Below, piece by piece: positions 57,866 to 64,000 of a stretch of 64,000 bases of DNA. The stretch spans positions 1-64,000 of the forward strand of contig CAXKVR010000126.1 in the NCBI GenBank assembly GCA_964058845.1, given 5' to 3'. The notes under the pieces were generated by a model, which made no database searches, was not told the origin of the DNA, and was given only the letters and a program-made list of their open reading frames with translations. Made by a program: the position numbers and the translations under genes. This DNA is from Carex sylvatica. Lineage: Eukaryota > Streptophyta > Magnoliopsida > Poales > Cyperaceae. Position 1 is the first letter of the stretch. The number at the start of each line of letters is the position of its first letter.

Positions 57866-60151
57866 AATTTCTTGATGAACGACTTATTAATGTTTAACTT
57901 AATATCTTTTTTTTTTTATCTAAATTATAGAAAACAAAATGTAAACTATACTAATTTGATAACAAATTGCATGGATTGTCTCGGGGCCAAGTATAAAAAA
58001 TATTTTTTAAATTTTTTAAAATGGAATACAATTTTCAATTATTTTGAATTATAATATAATTTTTTTTTCAAAGAAAATAGCAAAAACAAAGTAGAGGGCA
58101 TTCTAAAGTCATCGGGGGCGAGCACCGGATTCGTATCCTTCTTTTAGAGGATTACTCTCACTTTACGGTTGATATTAAATCTCAGTTGGTTTGAGATTCG
58201 GACTAGCATAGATGACAGTATTATTGGACTTTGAGATTCGGACTAAGTTAAAAAGATCGGTCCAGATCTACTAATTGTAAAAGATTCTCTTTATCGGATA
58301 ATGGAGAGGATGCGAATTCGGCAAGCACCCATACCCGTACTAGGTAACTCCGCTCATGATATTTTTATAATTAATATGAATTTTCTTGTTAATATACTCT
58401 ATCATTATTATGTTATAGTTAAGTTTTCATCACTCAGTTCGCATTGGAAGGTACGCCTTTGTTATTATCTAGTTTGAGTTCATACTCTACGTTGTCATTT
58501 ATATATAAAAAAAAATATACGTGTACAACTAAAAGAGTCAGAGGAATATTCAAATATTTTTATTTTTTTGTCTCCATCGTATTTTTAGCTTTAAAAATGT
58601 TAATATATCAAAATTTAAATTATAAACGTTTAAATAAAACCATTAGATGTGAATATGTGATCTATGTTATTATTTCTGTATGCTCATAAAAAATATCACA
58701 TGTTGATTTTGTTTTTATGTGAATCAATAATTTGAAAAATCAACATCTAAAAATTATCCACATTAGTACGTTTTTACAAGCTTTTGATGAAAAATCAAAA
58801 CGAAGTTGAAATATTATCATAATTTTTTATCATGATATCTAATGGTTTTATTTTGACTTTTAAGTCTCAAATTTTGAGTTATTAAAGTTTTTAAAAATAG
58901 AGACATGATGGAGACAAAAAAAATGAAGATATTTGAACCCTCCTCAAAGAGTTATTGGTAAAATAATTATGAGTATTGATATCATGAACGGAGTTCAAGA
59001 ACTTATTAACTTTAAAAAAAAACGTTTGATCGGTATTGTTGAACAATAAATATGAAATATTTATGTTGATATCAACATAAATTTTGTTAGTTATGAATTT
59101 ACATAAAAAAAATATTTGTTGAGTCCAATATATACGGATGATAAGGTTGAAAAATTATTTTGGTACGTTCACGTTTCAACAATTCTGATATCTTGAATTT
59201 ATATAAAATTAATTATAAATCACAAACTTTTGGCTCATCAAAATTTAAAAATAAAATAAAATCTAAAATAGTAATTTGCAATTTTTATTGGTTAAGGAGT
59301 CATTTAACCACTAATTGAAGCATTACATGAATTCAGTAGTTTGGTTTTTTTTCTGGTGTAAAGTTCCGGAATTAACCATTCGAATTCGGATCTCTCAGAC
59401 TCTGCTCTAATTGAGGGTATGCGAAGGGAGGGAAAGTGAAATTCACTGTGCAGATGAGAGCTTTACTTTAGATCGTTTATTCAGAGCAAATTCACCTACT
59501 CCAAAAGAAGAAAAACATAGAAGGAGCAGAGAGAAACAAATTAATACTGTTCGGAGGAGAAACGAGGTGAGCACTGTGTACGTTTTTGACGAAATTTTTC
59601 ATCTCTAAATCAGAATATAAATTCACTGTTCGGAGTGAAATCTCACTCACATAACTCTTCCTTCTCTTTTCATTAATGAATTTTCACCTCTGTTTTGTGG
59701 AACACAACCTCAGAGTCTCCATGCATTATTTGCATTAAAGCACTGTTTGAATTCAGCTTTTGACCGTTTTCAATTAAAATTCGAATCAATTCAGCTCAAG
59801 TTTATAATACACAAGATCCTTTAAATTTATGTTAATATATAACGATTGATCCTTTAAATAAAATAATATTCTCAGTATTAACTCACCATGCCATTTGAGT
59901 TTAAATTCGGATTGTTTAATCGGAATTTGTACTAACATATGATGCACAGCCCATGTCCCTATAAAATGAGCGTACCAACTTCTTCTCCTTCTTCTTTCTT
60001 TTTTTTTTTTGGAAGAGCGTACCAAATTTGTTTGACTTCTCGTTGGAATCTTTCCTCTTCAATTCATTCTTCAATATTTTCTCCTGCTTTCTACGAATTT
60101 ATGCTGTGGGATTTCTATGGCGGGAACTCCTAAGTGTTGTGTGTTGTGTAC
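57866..60151. other. AT-rich intergenic region, one MITE, no gene seen
   Basis: Apart from the MITE at 58126-58320, this is AT-rich sequence. Small frames (58444, 59411, 59939) show no domain. Confidence 0.4.
58126..58320. mobile_element. MITE, GAATCC-type subfamily, near-perfect 8-bp flank
   Basis: CGGATTCGTATCC at the left is opposed by GGATGCGAATTCG at the right. The flanks GCGAGCAC (58118-58125) and GCAAGCAC (58321-58328) match at 7 of 8. The internal block CTAATTGTAAAAGATTCTCT and a repeated TTTGAGATTCGGACTA link it to an inverted copy at about 62150-62320. Confidence 0.7.
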
Positions 60152-60467
60152 CATAGTGACAAGATATCCGAATTATATCAGAATTATATCTGAATAATTC
60201 TTTTTTGAGATGATGATAAACCGAACGCCGAATTATTCGGTTGACCAAACTTTGACCGAATTAAATCCGAATAATTTGCGAATTTTACAAATTTTTCCCA
60301 GATTTTATGAATTAATCACGAATTTTTTCAAGAACAATTTTTTTTTTTGCTCCCTTACAAGACTGAGATTTCTGATTCGGATAATTCCGAATCATTTTCA
60401 AATTATTCTCAAATTATATATTTTTGATCTCACCGAACCGAACCCGAATAATTCATTTGTCACTATG
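60152..60467. mobile_element. hAT-type MITE, family C copy 2
   Basis: The ends CATAGTGACA and TGTCACTATG are the same as at 22040-22384. The flanks TTGTGTAC (60144-60151) and TTGTGTAG (60468-60475) match at 7 of 8. The interior has CGAATTATTCGG and ACCGAACCGAACCCGAA, similar to copy 1. Confidence 0.88.
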
Positions 60468-60733
60468 TTGTGTAGCAAACCAGTAACAGAAAATAATGAA
60501 TTAAATGTAAAAAAAATTACCGTTGCGCACTAAATATGTTACAGTAGATCGAAAGCATGTAATGCAGAGCGAGCCCCACTCTTTTCGCGTGCTTGTGCAG
60601 TTGGGAATAAGATCCGATGTTATTCTTCCCATGCTCTTTCCATGTTCTTCTCTCTATCTCTCTCCTCTTACTATCTCTTCCACGTGGTCTTCTTTCTCTC
60701 TCTTCTCTTCTTTGAAGAGAAATAGAGAGAAAA

Positions 60734-60802
60734 AGAATAGCAGGATGCTGCTATTCTCATTAGAATAGCAGGATGCTGCTATTCTCATTAGAATAGCAGC
60801 AG
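60734..60802. repeat. Tandem copies of a ~29-bp palindromic unit
   Basis: AGAATAGCAGGATGCTGCTA plus TTCTCATT occurs twice, followed by a third partial AGAATAGCAGCAG. Each unit contains AATAGCAG opposed by CTGCTATT. Confidence 0.9.
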
Positions 60803-61224
60803 ATTGGAATCCGTGCGGTTGTGCCCACCATTATTATGTTATTAATGTTTTTCGAGATAGGTGAATTTTTCTTAAACAAATATATTAATTTATGAATTTT
60901 CAAAATATTATTTTTTACTACAAATTACAAAACATCAAATGCTGATAACTTATTGATTTTCTTTTTATGAAAAATTATGCTTGCATGTTTTTTCTTCAAG
61001 AAATTGCTGACCTGATAAGAGGGAAAAAAAAATGTTGATGCTGAAACAGAAATTGATTTTTTTTGTTTCTTATTTCTCTTCATTTGAAAAAAAAATTTAA
61101 GTATATGAGATATTTGAACTTTTGCAATTAAAAGATGTTATTATCTATTATTATATAAATTTTAGTAATAATTAAGACTTTATAAGTTAGCAAAAAAGTA
61201 TCTTATATAATTTAATTTTTGTTT

Positions 61225-61580
61225 CAGAGTTATGCAGGTTCAAGACAATTAGAATTGCAATGTAGATTGTTTGAAGTGAAGAAATCATGAAGAATTATCA
61301 AGAATACAAATTGTAAAATTATAAATTTAGTAAAATAAGTTTGAGACTGTTTAAACTGGAAACAAACGTTTGCAACGTTTTTAGTCAGTCAGAAACGCTG
61401 TAATAGTAACAGCTTGATCAAACTCAGAAGGAATTAAAATGTTGGTAGCGTTTTCAGCCTGTCAGAAATGCTGAAATACAGCTAAGATTGAATTACAAAT
61501 GTTTGTAACGTTTGTCAATCGTTACAACGATTTAATTAAATCAACGTTGTAACGTTTGACAAAAGTTATAACGTTTACAC
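61225..61580. repeat. Dispersed repeat, copy 2 (inverted relative to 56580-56957)
   Basis: It begins AGAGTTATGCAGGTTCAAGA and carries the reverse complements of the blocks in copy 1, in mirrored order. About 4.3 kb separates the copies. Confidence 0.75.
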
Positions 61581-62149
61581 AAATAGCAACGAAAAAAGTA
61601 CTTTGCATTTATCCTTATTAATTTTCACAAACTATAAATATGTATGTAGTAGAGTTAATATCAACTATTAATTTTATTACTCTTATCTTGATTTGGATAT
61701 AATAAACATCTCCAAATAATAGTTTTTATTTTTACAGATTTAATAATGCATATATAGTTGCTAAAAATAAGTTTAATAAGAAGCACTTTCCATTTGCAAT
61801 TTATTTTTATTTTATATTAGGTGTGCTTACAATGTATATTATATATTTTCATTTTGAATTATTGATTCTGACCTTCATACTTAAATTATTTTATTAGACA
61901 TAGAATGACAATCTTTTCAATGCAAAAAAAAATAGTAATGTGATAAATGAAACAAGATAAATTTAAAAAGATAATTACAAGTAGAAAACGAATGAAAGAG
62001 AAATAAAAATATATCGAGAAAAAATTACTTGCATTAGCTTTTTCACTGCCTTCTCTCCTCCTCTTTGCATTTATCCCTCGCTCATTCTCTCTACCTAGAG
62101 AAAAAATTATTTCCACCAAATCAGTTCGTAGTCGCACTACGGTCAAATC

Positions 62150-62320
62150 TGTATTCTCTCAAGTACCTACAAAGAGAATCTTTTACAATTAGTGGATTCA
62201 AACCGTTCTTTTAAACTTGGCACGAATCTCAAACCTAATAATGTTGTCCCTGCATATATAGTCCGAATCTCAAACCGTAAAATAAGGGAAATCTTTTATG
62301 GTACCTGAGAGTGAGTAGCT
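62150..62320. repeat. MITE copy, inverted relative to 58126-58320
   Basis: AAAGAGAATCTTTTACAATTAGT is the complement of the block near 58270-58292, and TAGTCCGAATCTCAAACC matches the repeated GGTTTGAGATTCGGACTA. Ends are diverged. Confidence 0.55.
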
Positions 62321-64000
62321 TTCTATCTCCATATTGTAAATCTAGTGCAAAACTGATTTCCACCAATTCATCTAACGGAGTGCTAACGCTAACCAATCCT
62401 AAGTAAAAATTATGATAAAATTTAAAATCTCTTAATACAGAATTCATCTAACTGATTTCCACCAAAAACCATCCAAAATCGAAAATCTTAATACAAATAT
62501 AATTTTATAAAAAAATAATAATAATCAAGACTTTGCAATTTATAAAAGAAGTCACATATTGTCATGTTTTGAGATGAGTCTGATGTTGACAAAATGGAGA
62601 TGGATGCTAAAAAAATGAAAGTGAAAGCCGAAAATATTTGAAGGAAAACACTGAGAATTAAATCTTTGTCGGGGTGAAAGGCGTTAAGCTATAAAACAAT
62701 AATCGGTAAAGTCAATTGTAAAGATATGTTTTTGGAAATTATTTATGACTTGCAATTAGTGATGTTTGATATTTGTATCTTGTTAGGCACTAAATTTATA
62801 GTGGTTTTATTTATTTCATTTCCTCTCTTATTTTCATTAATTTAATAGTGTGAAGTTCTCGAACATGAGAATTACATGCTTGATTACATTAACTGACCAC
62901 ATTTAATTTTGTTTATTCTCAAAATTATAGCTTTGATTAAATTCTATTGATTATGAGTTAGTCAAAGTTGAATATTAATAACTATAGTGATAATCTCAAC
63001 CGTTCATTTAATTTAACGTTCCAAAAATTACAATGGACACTAAAATCAACTCAATCACTGTTTTCCCTCCCAAACCTTCCAATCGAACAAATTGGAGACA
63101 TGAATAACCTTGCAATAGATTAAACGCATCAACGCATGAATAACCGATTTGCAACTCTTTCATGTTCCTTCGTCCCAGTTACTTTGCGTCTTTGCCTCAC
63201 ATTCTGTGTTTGCATTTCAAACCCCAGCATTCCCAAATATTCATTGCATGCTTATTGAAGGTTCACCAACCCGAACAACTTGAATTCAGTGAATGGGTTA
63301 GGGTTTGGTAAAAGCAAAAGAGGCTTTCATGCTTCAAATTCTGAATACCAAAGGGATATAGGTATGCAAGCATCAGTAAGTGTTAGTTTGGCAGCATTGA
63401 TACATGCTGATGTGTATTTGTTTGGAAAGCACCAAATAACTACAATGTTTTCAGGTAGAGGAGAGAATCCAGGAAAAAAAAACAGCTCCGGCACAAACAC
63501 TGATGGCTTCCAGCCTCGTCAATCTAGAGAAAACCGACCTAGTTGCGACTTGTATTTCAACTATACATTTATAGATACTCTACATTGCTGAATTTTACAT
63601 TTATTAACCCGCTGATTGATCCCCCTACCTCACAATACAAACTTTCCACTGCATCAGTTTCCTTTAGACAAGTGCTCAGTTCACATACAAGTGATACAAT
63701 CATACAAACAAGAATTTGGATCCTTAGATTAAGAAACCTAACTTTAGAAAACAAGCTCACATTGTTTCATAGTTATTGGTCAGAATGAATGCATGCATTT
63801 ACCTCAATCAATGTCTTGCAATTATTTATCGTAAAAAAATATTCAAATCACACACCCAACCGAGACCAGAAAAAGGACATCCCATAAACTATGTTTTTTT
63901 CTCAGTCTTTTAAAGCCCATTGATGAACATCAATTAAATAATATTTAAAAAAACAGTACAAAAAAAAAAAGGTCTAGATAGAGCGCAATCCAGGAACTCC

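Larger units (their letters stand above)
60468..64000. other. Terminal region, repeats only
   Basis: It contains the tandem palindrome at 60734-60802, the inverted dispersed repeat at 61225-61580 and a MITE copy at 62150-62320. From 62.4 kb to the end I see AT-rich sequence and no supported gene. A frame at 63280-63591 begins without an ATG and has no recognised domain; an unrecognised exon there cannot be excluded. Confidence 0.4.

Noticed and set aside
63280..63591. 103-codon frame near the right edge
   Set aside because: No ATG start, no recognised domain, no clear splice context. It might be an exon of an unknown gene, but I cannot support it.

Overview
The window is nuclear DNA of a flowering plant, most likely a dicot. 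It has spliced genes with AT-rich introns, an organelle-targeted DYW-class PPR gene, a plastid FtsH protease, a plastid lipase and a GH28 gene. Between the genes lie dense MITEs, a CACTA element and a Ty1/copia retrotransposon. I cannot name the species. There is no prokaryotic or organellar gene organisation, no CRISPR array, and no rRNA or intact tRNA gene that I could find.

Gene-bearing part (1-40 kb). An intronless DYW PPR gene runs from 1933 to 4740 (+). A seven-exon GH28 polygalacturonase-like gene lies at 8312-11405 (-). A 17-exon FTSH11-type ATP-dependent zinc protease lies at 20685-29757 (+). A five-exon class-3 lipase of the plastid PLIP family lies at 34756-39066 (-). All four reading frames are intact, and the spliced exons join in phase to give 935, 448, 786 and 634 residues. 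The genes share no operon or obvious pathway, although three products are predicted for organelles (RNA editing, protein quality control, lipid turnover) and the GH28 enzyme for the cell wall.

Between and inside these genes are small DNA-transposon derivatives. They include a MULE-type MITE with three copies that each keep a perfect 9-bp target duplication, a hAT-type MITE with two copies (one in FTSH11 intron 2), an AT-rich hairpin family (four copies), a GAATCC/GAGGTAAC family, a 409-bp hairpin, and a roughly 2-kb foldback element at 13752-15711. The foldback element carries the same coding tail in both arms and a 178-bp tandem array in its centre.

Transposon-rich part (41-62 kb). A CACTA element (41844-46062) contains broken GRF-zinc-finger-like and Myb/SANT-like genes plus fragments of a Harbinger-like and a copia-like element. 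A complete-ended copia element (46300-55615, coding on the minus strand) has 1972-bp LTRs that look almost identical, yet its gag-pol is multiply inactivated, mainly by what look like G-to-A changes. A hAT element with a tRNA-derived insert (57166-57857) and more MITEs follow. The last 3 kb hold no gene I can support.

Exon boundaries were placed by hand from GT/GC-AG sites, reading phase and family similarity. Family names rest on recognised motifs, not on a database search.
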